From the NCBI RefSeq assembly GCF_022603395.1, contig NZ_JAIBKA010000010.1:124001-188000 (forward strand): a stretch of DNA of 64,000 nt. Reading direction: 5' to 3'. Shown one piece after another: positions 54,752-63,961 of this stretch. The notes under the pieces were generated by a model. It was not told the DNA's origin and made no database searches. It worked only from the letters and a program-made list of their open reading frames with translations. The DNA is from Desulfoferrobacter suflitae (lineage in GTDB: Bacteria > Desulfobacterota > Syntrophobacteria > Syntrophobacterales > Syntrophobacteraceae). A program made the position numbers and the translations under genes. Position 1 is the stretch's first letter. Each line of letters begins with the position of its first letter.

Positions 54752-55801
54752 ATGCCGGAACAATACTTGCCGCCCATTTACTGGGACGGAGACGAAGTGG
54801 CGATGATCGATCAAAGAGTACTCCCGCGGCGGGAGAAGATACTCAAATTCACCACACCGCAACAGATCATCAAGGCCATAAAAAATATGACCATTCGAGG
54901 CGCCCCGGCGGTCGGCGTAGCGGGCGCCATGGCTCTGGCCGTAGGGGCCCGGCGCATCGAAACAAACGATTCGAAAACCTTCAGTAGAAAATTTGAACAA
55001 CTCTGCCAGTTGGTCAAAAAGGCACGCCCTACCGGCAACAATCTGAGTTGGGCCGTTGAGAGGATTTATTCCGTGGTGGTGGAAAACCCGCGCACCGAAG
55101 TTGCCGAATTGCAGCGGCTCATCCGGCAGAAAGCGGATGAGATCCTGGCCGAGGATGTGGCCGCTAACAAGTCCATCGGAGCTTGGGGGAAAAATGTCAT
55201 CCCGACTGGAGCAAGAGTGCTTACCTATTGTAATGCCGGCGCTTTGGCCACCGCTGATTATGGCACGGCACTGGGCGTCATACGCGCAGCCTATGCTGCA
55301 GATTCTTCCATTCAAGTTCTGGCGTGCGAAACCCGCCCTTTTCTACAGGGCAGCCGGCTGACGGCTTATGAGTTGATGCGCAGCAATATCCCGGTGACCG
55401 TTTTGACGGACAATGCCGTGGGAAGCATCATGCAGCAACAAAAGGTGGATGTGGTGGTCGTGGGGGCTGACCGCATCGCGGCCAATGGCGATACAGCCAA
55501 CAAGATCGGCACATACACAGTGGCCGTTTTGGCAAACACCCACAACATTCCATTCTATGTGGCGGCTCCCCGTTCTACCATTGACGCGAGCATCGCCGAT
55601 GGGAGCGGAATTCCCATTGAGCAGAGGAACCCCTCCGAAGTCACGCATTTAGGCGGGAGAGCCATAGTGCCTCCAGGAGTTCCGGCGCTGAACCCCGCCT
55701 TCGATCTCACCCCAAGTAAATACGTTACGGGAATCATTACAGAAGTTGGAATTCTTAGAAAACCATACAAAAGATCTATTCGAAAGGCTCTGGAAATTTA
55801 G
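54752..55801 (+). CDS. mtnA: Methylthioribose-1-phosphate isomerase
   Basis: Converts methylthioribose-1-phosphate to methylthioribulose-1-phosphate in methionine salvage. It is 349 residues of the eIF2B-like family: MTIRGAPAVGVAGAMAL, TYCNAGALATADYGTALGVI (catalytic Cys) and VVGADRIAANGDTANKIGTY (catalytic Asp). Strong aggagg ribosome-binding site. No other salvage genes are nearby; related isomerases sometimes act on ribose-1,5-bisphosphate or related 5'-deoxy sugars. Confidence 0.94.
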   Translation: MPEQYLPPIYWDGDEVAMIDQRVLPRREKILKFTTPQQIIKAIKNMTIRGAPAVGVAGAMALAVGARRIETNDSKTFSRKFEQLCQLVKKARPTGNNLSWAVERIYSVVVENPRTEVAELQRLIRQKADEILAEDVAANKSIGAWGKNVIPTGARVLTYCNAGALATADYGTALGVIRAAYAADSSIQVLACETRPFLQGSRLTAYELMRSNIPVTVLTDNAVGSIMQQQKVDVVVVGADRIAANGDTANKIGTYTVAVLANTHNIPFYVAAPRSTIDASIADGSGIPIEQRNPSEVTHLGGRAIVPPGVPALNPAFDLTPSKYVTGIITEVGILRKPYKRSIRKALEI

Positions 55802-56028
55802 ACCCGCGGGTAAGTACCGCGTATGACGCCTGCAATTTGCACTTCAGGGGGTGCTTTTCTGCGGGCCGACAGGATGCCGTGCCAGCACGGGTGAGCGTCA
55901 TTGCGGTTGGTCCAGGTCCAAGACCCGCACCAACCGCGCAGCTCAGCCAAGAACCATGGGCCGTCTCGTGCCCGATCTGCCAAACAGTGTTGTTACCCTC
56001 ACCAAATCTGATAACAGACACCACTTTC

Positions 56029-57396
56029 TCAGCGACTGCCTGTGAACACGGCCTCGAGTAAATCCTGCAGGGATCTCACCCCGACGCACTCCCCATTCAG
56101 TTCCGGTGCGAGACGGTCGGCGTTGCTTACGGGAATCACATGCCGGGAAAAGCCAAGCTTCCGGGCCTCGCCTATCCTTGCGGCGGCATGCCCTACCCCC
56201 CGCACTTCACCGGCCAATCCGACCTCCCCCCAAACCACATAATCGGCGGGAACGGCGCGATCCAGATAAGTGCTTACCAAAGCGGTAATCAGGGCCAGGT
56301 CTGCAGCCGGCTCCAACAGACGAACACCGCCTGCCACGTTTACAAAGACGTCCTGCTGCGCAAAGTTGAAACCCGCTTTCTTTTCCAGGACAGCCACCAG
56401 GAGTGACAACCGATTGTTGTCCACTCCCATGCAGGTACGACGCGGCTGCGTCCAGCCGGTGGCCGACACAAGGGCCTGCAGTTCCACCAGCAACGGGCGC
56501 GTGCCCTCCATGGAACACACCACCACCGAACCGGAAACTCCCCTCGGTCGCTCCGACAGGAGCAATTGCGAAGGGTTTGGAACTTCTTCCATACCTGCCT
56601 CCTTCATTTCAAATACGCCTATTTCGTTGCAGGACCCATAGCGGTTCTTCATGGCACGCAAAACACGAAAAGCGTGGGTGCGGTCCCCCTCCAAATAGAG
56701 CACCGTGTCCACCAGGTGTTCCAGAGTTCTGGGACCCGCGATGGAACCTTCCTTGGTGACATGGCCCACAAGAAAGATGCTGATGTTTTCACTCTTTGCC
56801 ATTCTCATCAACTTTGACGCACATTCACGGACCTGGCTGATGGACCCGGGAGCAACTTCCAGCATGTTCGAGTAGATGGTCTGGATGGAATCGATTGCCA
56901 GGATTGCCGGTGGGTCATGCAAGATCACATCGATGATGCTTTCAAGCAAAGTCTCTGCATAGATGAACAGGTTGGTCGCATCAACCTTTAATCGCGCAGC
57001 TCTCATTTTGAGCTGCTGCGGGCTCTCCTCCCCTGAAACGTAAAGCACCTTTTGCTGCTGTGCCACCCGTGCTAGATTCTGCAAGAGTAATGTAGACTTA
57101 CCGATACCGGGATCCCCGGCCAGCAGCACCAGGCTGCCTGGAATCAATCCCCACCCCAAAACCCGGTCCCATTCTCTAACCCCGGTCAGAATGCGGTCTT
57201 CCTTCAGTTCCGGGATTTCTGCCAGCACCATGGGGACGGATCGGCCAGGGAAGGGACCGGCCCCTTTGCCTTCGGCCTTGCGTGGACTCTCCTCCAAGAG
57301 AGTGTGCCAGTGCTGACAATCAGGACAGCGCCCCATCCATTTGGGGCTCACATAACCACACTGCTGGCAGCGAAAAACTAGTTTGCGATCACTCAT
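56029..57396 (-). CDS. radA: DNA repair protein RadA
   Basis: RecA-like branch-migration protein, 455 residues. Zinc finger CQQCGYVSPKWMGRCPDC, Walker A GDPGIGKSTLLLQN, the RadA KNRYG motif (MKNRYGSCNEIGVF) and a Lon-like C-terminal domain (VGLAGEVRGVGHAAARIGEA). ATG 57396 was preferred because aggtg lies 8 bases upstream. Convergent with mtnA; divergent from trx. Confidence 0.96.
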   Translation of the reverse strand: MSDRKLVFRCQQCGYVSPKWMGRCPDCQHWHTLLEESPRKAEGKGAGPFPGRSVPMVLAEIPELKEDRILTGVREWDRVLGWGLIPGSLVLLAGDPGIGKSTLLLQNLARVAQQQKVLYVSGEESPQQLKMRAARLKVDATNLFIYAETLLESIIDVILHDPPAILAIDSIQTIYSNMLEVAPGSISQVRECASKLMRMAKSENISIFLVGHVTKEGSIAGPRTLEHLVDTVLYLEGDRTHAFRVLRAMKNRYGSCNEIGVFEMKEAGMEEVPNPSQLLLSERPRGVSGSVVVCSMEGTRPLLVELQALVSATGWTQPRRTCMGVDNNRLSLLVAVLEKKAGFNFAQQDVFVNVAGGVRLLEPAADLALITALVSTYLDRAVPADYVVWGEVGLAGEVRGVGHAAARIGEARKLGFSRHVIPVSNADRLAPELNGECVGVRSLQDLLEAVFTGSR

Positions 57397-57829
57397 GCGC
57401 ATTTCACCTGCATTGGAAGCTCATCGTCGCCCTCGGCGGCAACCTCAAGCGAAGTCAATAAAACCCTTGCAGTACTGTATGTGCGGCTGCGGATACGTCC
57501 GACAATCGCATGACAGACATCCCACATCACCGATCCCCCCGCACGGGCCCCCGGCAGATGGTGCGACAGTGCCGGTCGTAAGCCATTCCGACACAAGTTG
57601 AAATGCGGAAAGGCTGACCATTACTGACTACAGACTTGCGCCGGCAGGAAGAATGGGTGCGACGAACTCAATTTCCGACAGCCTCCCGGTTTCAAGCCGA
57701 TTATTGTTAGATTGACAACCCCCTTCTGTTTAGTTTATATGACATATCTAGTTGTTCCTTTGAAGCATAGAATCAAGATGCAAGAGTTTTTATTCGTTCT
57801 CACTGGCGCTGAAGAGAGGAGCATTCGTA
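57397..57829. other. Divergent intergenic region between radA and thioredoxin
   Basis: About 430 bases. It contains a sigma-70-type promoter for the thioredoxin gene at 57712-57740. Open frames here are short and without ribosome-binding sites. No clear radA promoter was recognised. Confidence 0.5.
57712..57740 (+). promoter_or_regulatory. Sigma-70-like promoter of thioredoxin
   Basis: A perfect ttgaca at 57712-57717, a 17-base spacer and ttatat at 57735-57740. The thioredoxin ATG at 57830 is about 80 bases beyond the expected transcription start. Confidence 0.6.
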
Positions 57830-58162
57830 ATGGCAGGAGCAAGTATCATAGAGATTAACGACGGCACTTTTGAACAGGAAGTATTGCAATCCGATGTGCC
57901 CGTTTTGGTTGATTTTTGGGCTCCGTGGTGCGGACCATGCCGTGCTATCGCCCCGGTCATTGAAGAACTCACTACGGAATATGCCGGCAAGGTAAAAATG
58001 GCTAAATGCAACGTGGACGATAATCCCAAGACGCCGTCCAGATACGGTATCCGTGCCATCCCTACGCTGATCATTTTTAAGGGAGGCAACGTAAGCGAAC
58101 AAATAACCGGCGCGGTCGCAAAATCTCAAATAGCTGCAGCCATTGATAAAGTTGTCAGTTAG
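57830..58162 (+). CDS. trxA: Thioredoxin
   Basis: Small cytoplasmic disulfide reductase of 110 residues with the standard active site APWCGPC (Cys34, Cys37), preceded by VLVDFW, and the cis-proline segment IRAIPTLIIFKGG. Good ribosome-binding site (aggag, 8 bases upstream). Single gene with its own promoter and a strong terminator about 140 bases downstream. Confidence 0.96.
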   Translation: MAGASIIEINDGTFEQEVLQSDVPVLVDFWAPWCGPCRAIAPVIEELTTEYAGKVKMAKCNVDDNPKTPSRYGIRAIPTLIIFKGGNVSEQITGAVAKSQIAAAIDKVVS

Positions 58163-58614
58163 GATCTTTGCTTTTTCGGGGAAAACCCTAAGCGGGTAGC
58201 CACTAAGACACCCCGGCAGCATCATTCCATCTCGTCCGAGAGCGCATATTCTATTAATCTCATGAGTGCCCCCTATGCATATTGTGATTGGAGAAAGTAA
58301 ACCGGCTGACATGGCAGCCGGTTTTTGTTGTATGCGGGGTAGACTCTGCAGGACTTGTCGCCCGCCCCTGGAGCAGGTACATTGACTTTGCCCCGGGAAA
58401 GGGCTATTCAATGTGCGCCCAATTTGGTTGTTAACATTACTGATAAATTTTCCTTGGGAAATGGAGGACTTCGAGGTTGCCGGTAGATGCCTGTAACCAC
58501 TTGCTGCGATTGTGTTTGACCACTGAATGGAAACCAGGCATGATATTTGTGCCCAAGAGGAAGCGTCTCGAGCGGACGGCCCCCCTGAGTCTCACTCAAG
58601 TCACAGGATAGTGC
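58163..58614. other. Intergenic region between trx and bamD
   Basis: About 450 bases. The first half may be a structured 3' region of the trx transcript ending in the terminator at 58300-58330. The second half has no gene and no clear promoter apart from a weak ttgact near 58382. Minus-strand open frames are not convincing. Confidence 0.4.
58300..58330 (+). terminator. Intrinsic terminator after trx
   Basis: Stem aaccggctg / cagccggtt, 9 perfect pairs around a 6-base loop (58300-58323), followed by a T-rich tract ttttgttg. On the trx strand. Confidence 0.85.
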
Positions 58615-59394
58615 ATGTTGGTTGGTTTGGAATACTTGAAGAACTTCTCTAAGGCTTCCCGAATATTTTGCGGCGTATTGCTTGCCTTCATCCTTGTGGG
58701 AGCCTCCGGATGCAACTCGTACCTGGTGAATTTCTATTTTGGCGATTTATTTGGCGACGGGGCATCGGAAACCGAAAGAAATGCACAGCAACTGGCCTTC
58801 GACGGTATGCAGAAGATGAAGGATAAGGATTACGGCGATGCTGTGAAGGATTTCCAGCAGTTGAAAGAACGCTACCCTTACAGCAAATATGCTATTCTGG
58901 CGGACCTCAAACTGGGTGATGCGTATTTTTTCGATAAAAAGTACACGGATGCTTCCATTGCCTACGAAGAATTCGTACGATTGCATCCGCGCAATGAAGT
59001 GGTGCCCTATGTCCTCTACCAAATCGGCATGTGTCATTTCCTGTCATTCAGCACCATCGATCGAGACCAGGAAGAGACGCGCGTAGCCATGGAGAGTTTT
59101 CAACGGGTCATTCAGGCCTATCCGGCATCTGAATATGCGCGCAGGGCGGAAAAGCAGCTGTTCGAGTGCCAAAAACGCATCGTGGCCCATGAATTTTACG
59201 TGGGCGAGTTCTACTACAAACAAGGGAAGTACACACCGGCGCGAGATCGATTGATGAACATATCCAACAACTACCCGAGGGCTGTACAAGAGCTCGGGTA
59301 CCAGGATCGCGTTGCGACAATGCTCGCAGAATGCCAGAAACACGTCGATGAAGGGGAAAGCAAACCCAGCGTCTGGACGCGTCTGGGATTCTGA
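58615..59394 (+). CDS. bamD: Outer membrane assembly lipoprotein BamD
   Basis: Essential lipoprotein of the BAM complex that inserts beta-barrel proteins in the outer membrane. It is 259 residues. Lipoprotein signal with lipobox LVGASGC (Cys33), then TPR-like repeats (DAVKDFQQLKERYPYSKYAI; ASIAYEEFVRLHPRNEVVPY; AMESFQRVIQAYPASEYARR; HEFYVGEFYYKQGKYTPARD), the classic BamD/ComL blocks. Followed by rho after a 236-base gap. Confidence 0.94.
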   Translation: MLVGLEYLKNFSKASRIFCGVLLAFILVGASGCNSYLVNFYFGDLFGDGASETERNAQQLAFDGMQKMKDKDYGDAVKDFQQLKERYPYSKYAILADLKLGDAYFFDKKYTDASIAYEEFVRLHPRNEVVPYVLYQIGMCHFLSFSTIDRDQEETRVAMESFQRVIQAYPASEYARRAEKQLFECQKRIVAHEFYVGEFYYKQGKYTPARDRLMNISNNYPRAVQELGYQDRVATMLAECQKHVDEGESKPSVWTRLGF

Positions 59395-59630
59395 CCACCT
59401 GTCCTCTCACTCCATTGCCTTTGTGCCCCTTCGGAGGAATATACACAAACATCTTTTACAGGTTTTATGCAAGCGGGACTATGGACCCAGTTCTTCGCAT
59501 TGAAGCAACTTCCTTGGAAGCATCCTGATTCCCAGCAATAGATCCAACCCTTATGGTCAGCATATCCTGCAATCAAAATAAATCGTGATAAATCACTGAG
59601 ACGTTGTCAACGCAAAGGAGATGAGCAATC

Positions 59631-60959
59631 ATGGCAGAATCTGCAAAGAACCAAACCAAGGCGGTCGCAGACGACAAGGATCAAGAGATTGTCGGTCGGC
59701 AGGATGAAATGATGAATCTGGTAGAGCTCAAGAATAAGAACATCAGAGAACTGATGGGGATGGCCAAATCCCTCAATATTGAGGGTGCCAGCTCCATGCG
59801 CAAGCAGGAACTGATATTTGCCATCCTGCAGGCGCAGGCGGAACTGAGCGGTCTGATTTACGGAGACGGTGTTCTTGAAATTCTGCCCGATGGATTTGGC
59901 TTTCTGAGGAGCCAGAACTACAACTACCTGCCCGGTCCCGATGATATTTATGTATCTCCTTCCCAGATTCGACGTTTCGGCCTGCGCACGGGAGACAGCA
60001 TCTCAGGACAAATTCGTCCTCCCAAGGACAACGAACGCTACTTTGCGCTGCTCAAGGTCGAGGGAGTCAACTACGAGGATCCCGACGTCGCTCGAGACAA
60101 AATCCTGTTTGATAATCTCACTCCCCTCTATCCCGATCGGCGGGTCCACCTGGAATCGATCCCCGATAACTTCTCGACGCGAGTGATGGATCTCCTGACC
60201 CCGATCGGATTCGGCCAACGCGGTCTGATCGTTGCGCAGCCGCGCACAGGAAAGACCATGCTGCTGCAAAACATCGCCAATGCCATAACCATAAACCATA
60301 GAGACACTTACCTGATCGTGCTGCTCATCGATGAGCGTCCTGAAGAAGTGACCGACATGCAGCGCAGCGTGCGCGCAGAAGTGGTCAGCTCGACATTTGA
60401 CGAGCCGCCGCAACGCCACGTTCAGGTCGCTGAAATGGTGAGTGAGAAAGCCAAACGGCTGGTCGAGCATAAGCGCGATGTGGTCATTCTACTGGACAGC
60501 ATCACGCGGCTGGCCCGTGCTTACAATACCGTTGTCCCGCCAAGCGGAAAAATTCTTTCAGGCGGTCTCGATTCCAATGCCCTGCACCGTCCCAAACGGT
60601 TCTTTGGAGCCGCACGCAATGTCGAGCAGGGGGGCAGTCTGACCATCATTGCCACCGCCCTCATCGACACCGGAAGCCGCATGGATGAAGTTATCTTTGA
60701 AGAATTCAAGGGAACCGGCAATATGGAAATCGTATTGGAGCGCAAACTTGCTGATCGACGTATTTTTCCCGCGATCGACATCAATAAGTCGGGCACTCGC
60801 AAAGAGGAGCTCCTGTTGCCGGCCGACGATCTCAATCGCATTTGGATCCTGCGAAAACTCTTATCACCACTCAACCCGGTCGATGCCATGGAGTTTCTGC
60901 TCGATAAGATGCAGGGAACCAAGAACAATGCAGAGTTTCTGGCTTCCATGAATCGCTAG
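59631..60959 (+). CDS. rho: Transcription termination factor Rho
   Basis: Hexameric RNA helicase that ends untranslated transcripts. It is 442 residues: Rho-N helical domain ([20 protein letters not shown]), cold-shock-like RNA-binding domain ([20 protein letters not shown]), Walker [29 protein letters not shown] and the R-loop/Q-loop region ([20 protein letters not shown]). N-terminal 20 residues are lysine- and acid-rich. Strong ribosome-binding site aaaggagatgag. Confidence 0.97.
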   Translation: MAESAKNQTKAVADDKDQEIVGRQDEMMNLVELKNKNIRELMGMAKSLNIEGASSMRKQELIFAILQAQAELSGLIYGDGVLEILPDGFGFLRSQNYNYLPGPDDIYVSPSQIRRFGLRTGDSISGQIRPPKDNERYFALLKVEGVNYEDPDVARDKILFDNLTPLYPDRRVHLESIPDNFSTRVMDLLTPIGFGQRGLIVAQPRTGKTMLLQNIANAITINHRDTYLIVLLIDERPEEVTDMQRSVRAEVVSSTFDEPPQRHVQVAEMVSEKAKRLVEHKRDVVILLDSITRLARAYNTVVPPSGKILSGGLDSNALHRPKRFFGAARNVEQGGSLTIIATALIDTGSRMDEVIFEEFKGTGNMEIVLERKLADRRIFPAIDINKSGTRKEELLLPADDLNRIWILRKLLSPLNPVDAMEFLLDKMQGTKNNAEFLASMNR

Positions 60960-61049
60960 ACGGCCTCCTGTTTGCGGTTTGGCAATTCGTCGCGGAAGGC
61001 TTTGGATATGCAGGGCTCACAACCAGGGAATCAGCCGATTGACCCGCTG

Positions 61050-61865
61050 TCATGCATGAGCAAGCACACCTGCCCGCCACTCTGTGACAGCCTGCTGCAG
61101 TCTCTTCTGATGCCCGGAGGGGCCGCCTAGACCTTTGCGACCGAAGTGGAAGTTGATCTCTATGAAAACGGGCTCCCCCTCATCGGGAAACATTAAGTCA
61201 AAGCCGGCGATATCGATGACGGCGCGTCGGCAGAATTGCAGAACAGCCTGGACCCCGGTCTGCTGTTGCGCGGGATAGAGTTCGTGATCGATGCGTCCGC
61301 CGCGGCATACATTGTTGTAGAAGCCGCCGTTGCCCAAACGGAAGTAACTTACAGTCTGACAACCGTATATCACTACGCGCAGATCCCTGCCCCCATGCCT
61401 CACCCATTTTTGCAGCAATACCGGTTCGTGGCGGGGAAGCTTCTTGAGCCGTCTGGCGATGTCGGCTGAAGAATAGACCGGAAAGACGGTGCTGCCGCCT
61501 GCGCCTTGATCCCCTTTCAAGACCAGCGGGTAGTCCCACGGGATTCCCCCTCTGTGAAGCCGCTCCATCAGTTGAGACGGATCTCTGAATAGCAGAGTCT
61601 CCGGGCAATTGACGCCGATCCGTCGGAAGAGTTCGATCTGCTTGCTCTTACCCTGGTAAGCAAAGCGGGTCTCCAGTCTGGGGAACCAGTGTCTGGCCAA
61701 CCGTGTGATATCCCGGTAGCGCCATGGAGGCACATAGGGGGGCAGTAAAACTCCGGCGGATCTACTCAGCAATTGGTGTGTGTTGTGGTCATGCAGCGGT
61801 TCAAAAATGGACAAATTTTCATCCAGCGGAATGCGAGGATAAAAGGAAACAAAGTAGGTGACCAT
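61050..61865 (-). CDS. ATP-grasp (RimK-like) ligase family protein
   Basis: A 271-residue ATP-grasp protein resembling RimK and glutathione synthase. Visible parts are YPLVLKGDQGAGGSTVFPV (nucleotide-binding strand and loop), PVLLQKWVRHGGRDLRVVIY, and the metal-binding FIEINFHFGRKGLGG. It may ligate an amino acid to a protein or small molecule; the substrate cannot be told. It stands alone on the minus strand, convergent with rho, and ends 150 bases before an insertion sequence. Confidence 0.82.
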   Translation of the reverse strand: MVTYFVSFYPRIPLDENLSIFEPLHDHNTHQLLSRSAGVLLPPYVPPWRYRDITRLARHWFPRLETRFAYQGKSKQIELFRRIGVNCPETLLFRDPSQLMERLHRGGIPWDYPLVLKGDQGAGGSTVFPVYSSADIARRLKKLPRHEPVLLQKWVRHGGRDLRVVIYGCQTVSYFRLGNGGFYNNVCRGGRIDHELYPAQQQTGVQAVLQFCRRAVIDIAGFDLMFPDEGEPVFIEINFHFGRKGLGGPSGHQKRLQQAVTEWRAGVLAHA

Positions 61866-62016
61866 ATGACAGCCTCAAAACGAGTTGATGGTTCTCTTTT
61901 TAGGTTCCTAACACCGTGGCGGCATTTTACCGGGATGACGCTGGCAGTTTTGCCTGAGACAGGCGGCTCAATCCAGGTAACATATGTACTTAACATGGAG
62001 CTTGAGGAAAGAGGAA

Positions 62017-62024
62017 CATTGAAC
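62017..62024 (+). repeat. Target-site duplication, left copy
   Basis: cattgaac, directly repeated at 63954-63961 outside the other end of the insertion sequence. An 8-bp duplication is typical of the ISAs1 family. Confidence 0.88.
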
Positions 62025-62041
62025 TCACGGTAAATTTGTTC

Positions 62042-62797
62042 TCATTCTAATTGCCGGTGAGCAGGGGTACATGAGTTTGTTGTCATACACAGATAGTCGA
62101 GAACTGAGCGGACATTGCGATTGAGTTGACGCATTTTCTGTGCGACGCTGTATACACCCTTGGACTTGATGAGCCCGACGGCAAATCGCCTAAGCCGGGT
62201 GATATTTTCGGGACCGTAGCCCTTGGATATCCTGCTGCGGTCCTCGTCATAGTTCCAATCGATGATATAATGGCAGGAATTTTCGATGCTCCAGTGGCCT
62301 CGATTAGTGTTGAGAACGTTTTGTGCGTCGGCTTCTTCCGGGGATTTGCTGGTGATGCCATAGACGGTCTCACAAGATTCTTTGCCTGATTTTTTGTCTA
62401 TTGAGTGACGTTCGATTGCGAACGCTTGCCCAACATGAGGAAAGTTGAGGTAGTCGTTGAGCTCGGTGGTGGTCCAGATTTTACGGGTTTCAATCCGTCC
62501 ATGATCACAAGAGTCGTTGTCGATATAATCCGGCTCTTTTGGGTTTTGGAAGAAGAATTCGATGTCTGTACGAAGTGTGGGTTGGTTATCCTTAACGGTG
62601 AAATGATAGTGAGCTTTGCGCTCCAGAACCAGATAATCGGCGAAGGCGCGTTGCGTTAGAAGGGCATCCGCCGTGATGACTTTGTCTTGAATATTGATAG
62701 GATCAAGGAGTGGGGCGGCCATTTTTATCTCGTTTGTTCGCTTGGCCTCCTCATCCCCTTCCTTGGGAAGGGTACCTACTTTTTTTGGGTGTAGCAA
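62042..62797 (-). CDS. ISAs1 transposase, C-terminal part (-1 frame)
   Basis: Continuation of the transposase in the -1 frame, about 245 residues from the shift site at 62779 (KKVGTLPKEGDEE onward). It has the second catalytic Asp in VITADALLTQRAFADYLV and the glutamate region HWSIEN.CHYIIDWNYDEDRSRI, with the conserved NITRLRRFAVGLIK. No independent ribosome-binding site is seen for the TTG at 62797, so expression by frameshifting from the upstream frame is expected. The stop codon lies inside the terminal inverted repeat. Confidence 0.85.
   Translation of the reverse strand: MLHPKKVGTLPKEGDEEAKRTNEIKMAAPLLDPINIQDKVITADALLTQRAFADYLVLERKAHYHFTVKDNQPTLRTDIEFFFQNPKEPDYIDNDSCDHGRIETRKIWTTTELNDYLNFPHVGQAFAIERHSIDKKSGKESCETVYGITSKSPEEADAQNVLNTNRGHWSIENSCHYIIDWNYDEDRSRISKGYGPENITRLRRFAVGLIKSKGVYSVAQKMRQLNRNVRSVLDYLCMTTNSCTPAHRQLE
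62756..62785 (-). promoter_or_regulatory. Programmed -1 frameshift signal in the transposase gene
   Basis: Minus strand: the heptamer A AAA AAG in the zero frame (62785-62779), a 6-base spacer containing the zero-frame stop TAG, and a perfect 7-bp hairpin cccttcc-caa-ggaaggg (62772-62756). This is the standard geometry of bacterial -1 frameshift sites. Slipping joins the frames as TQKK-VGTL. A lost A in the run is the alternative. Confidence 0.7.
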
Positions 62798-63828
62798 TTC
62801 TTGGTCTGATGACCAATGGCGCTCATGATGTGGGTCTGATAGCCCTGCTCATCGATAGCATTGCGCATGACCTTGCCGTCGATTGCCAGGCTTTCATCCT
62901 TTTCGCCGTGGGTTTTATTCCAATTTTGCAGGGCGTGGTCCAGGTCCAGTGGATCGACACGGATAAGGACATTCCGGAAGACGTATTCGCTTGGAACCAC
63001 ACATCGGCCGTTTTCCACACGACACCTGAAACGTTCACGCGCCTTTTGGCCAAGGCTGTTTGCCCAGTCGGTGATAGCCTTATAGCCTCGCATTCCGCAC
63101 AAGATTGCACCGGCCGCGATGGCGAGTACGGTTGAAAGCCTGTGGCGACGTCCTTGTGCACGACGGGGATCTGGTATATCGGTGAAGAATTGCGGCAAAG
63201 ACTGCATATGCTCGGCAGTAATCATGATTTTGGCTCCTCCTGTATTAAAGGCCGATTCGAGAAGTGGGCGCGAGAGCAACTCTCGTGCATTGGGTCGCAG
63301 TGGTCTTACGAAGATCATTTTGGGCGGGTGGGTTCTAGCACTGTAGCCATTGCCGGTGCGGCGGAAGCCCCTGGTCTGACCGACACAGTGCCAGTTAGCT
63401 GCTCTATAGACGGTGCCCTGAAAGCGTCGAGGGTCCACAAAGGTTTCAAGCAACAACAAAGGATGGCCAAAGATATCTTGCCAATCGCGAGGGATTCTCT
63501 TCTGGCACAATGATAAGACGCGAGAGCCCAAATTCGGAAAGTGCCAGTCGGGAAGAATAAGAAAACGACTGTTGTTGGCTACCAGTTTCAACCGATCATA
63601 CTGATGGCGTGGGCTCCAACCGATCCATTGGTCCCGCGCCGCGCACTTCCATGCGGCGGCGGAAAAGCTCAGAAGCGCCACCCACTGGTTGCGCCATAGG
63701 CCAATGTACCAAAGCGTTTCGCTGATCTTAGGCATGCGTCCCAGATAATGATGCTCATCCATCACTTCCTGATAGCGACCTTCCTCTGATCGCTCAACGG
63801 GCCTGACATGGACCTCCCATAGGTTCAA
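62776..63828 (-). CDS. DruA-like (DUF4338) domain fused to the N-terminal part of an ISAs1 transposase
   Basis: The zero frame encodes 350 residues. Residues about 1-200 (VRPVERSEEGRYQEVMDEHH, GRMPKISETLWYIGLW, LLLLETFVDPRRFQGTVYRA, GFRRTGNGYS) match the DUF4338/DruA pattern. From about 205 the ISAs1 transposase begins: the DDE_Tnp_1-associated helical domain (MQSLPQFFTDIPDPRRAQGR) and the first catalytic Asp in SLAIDGKVMRNAID. The frame ends at TAG 62778-62776 right after the slippery run. The start is TTG 63828 with a near-perfect ggaggtgatc ribosome-binding site. Confidence 0.88.
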   Translation of the reverse strand: MNLWEVHVRPVERSEEGRYQEVMDEHHYLGRMPKISETLWYIGLWRNQWVALLSFSAAAWKCAARDQWIGWSPRHQYDRLKLVANNSRFLILPDWHFPNLGSRVLSLCQKRIPRDWQDIFGHPLLLLETFVDPRRFQGTVYRAANWHCVGQTRGFRRTGNGYSARTHPPKMIFVRPLRPNARELLSRPLLESAFNTGGAKIMITAEHMQSLPQFFTDIPDPRRAQGRRHRLSTVLAIAAGAILCGMRGYKAITDWANSLGQKARERFRCRVENGRCVVPSEYVFRNVLIRVDPLDLDHALQNWNKTHGEKDESLAIDGKVMRNAIDEQGYQTHIMSAIGHQTKNCYTQKK

Positions 63829-63953
63829 CGTGGATCACCTCCAAAGTGAAGTAAGTAGCGTACTTTCTATACACCAATGGGAGGCAGTTGACCAGAAATA
63901 AGTGTAAGTCATGGAGTTTACTGGAAAATATATAGAGCACCTATTCACCGTGA

Positions 63954-63961
63954 CATTGAAC
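63954..63961 (+). repeat. Target-site duplication, right copy
   Basis: cattgaac, identical to 62017-62024; marks the right boundary of the insertion sequence. Confidence 0.88.

Larger units (their letters stand above)
62025..63953 (-). mobile_element. Complete ISAs1-family insertion sequence, 1929 bp
   Basis: The ends are 19-bp imperfect inverted repeats (62025-62043 tcacggtaaatttgttctc; 63935-63953 reverse tcacggtgaataggtgctc; 15 of 19 match), flanked by an exact 8-bp direct repeat cattgaac. Inside is a two-frame transposase gene on the minus strand with a -1 frameshift signal. The unusual length comes from an added N-terminal DruA-like domain. The intact ends and duplication suggest a fairly recent insertion. 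Confidence 0.88.

Noticed and set aside
58163-58299. Possible riboswitch-like segment after trx (runs of gggg/cccc)
   Set aside because: It does not match any riboswitch core that I know and lies downstream of trx ahead of a terminator, so a plain 3' untranslated region is simpler.
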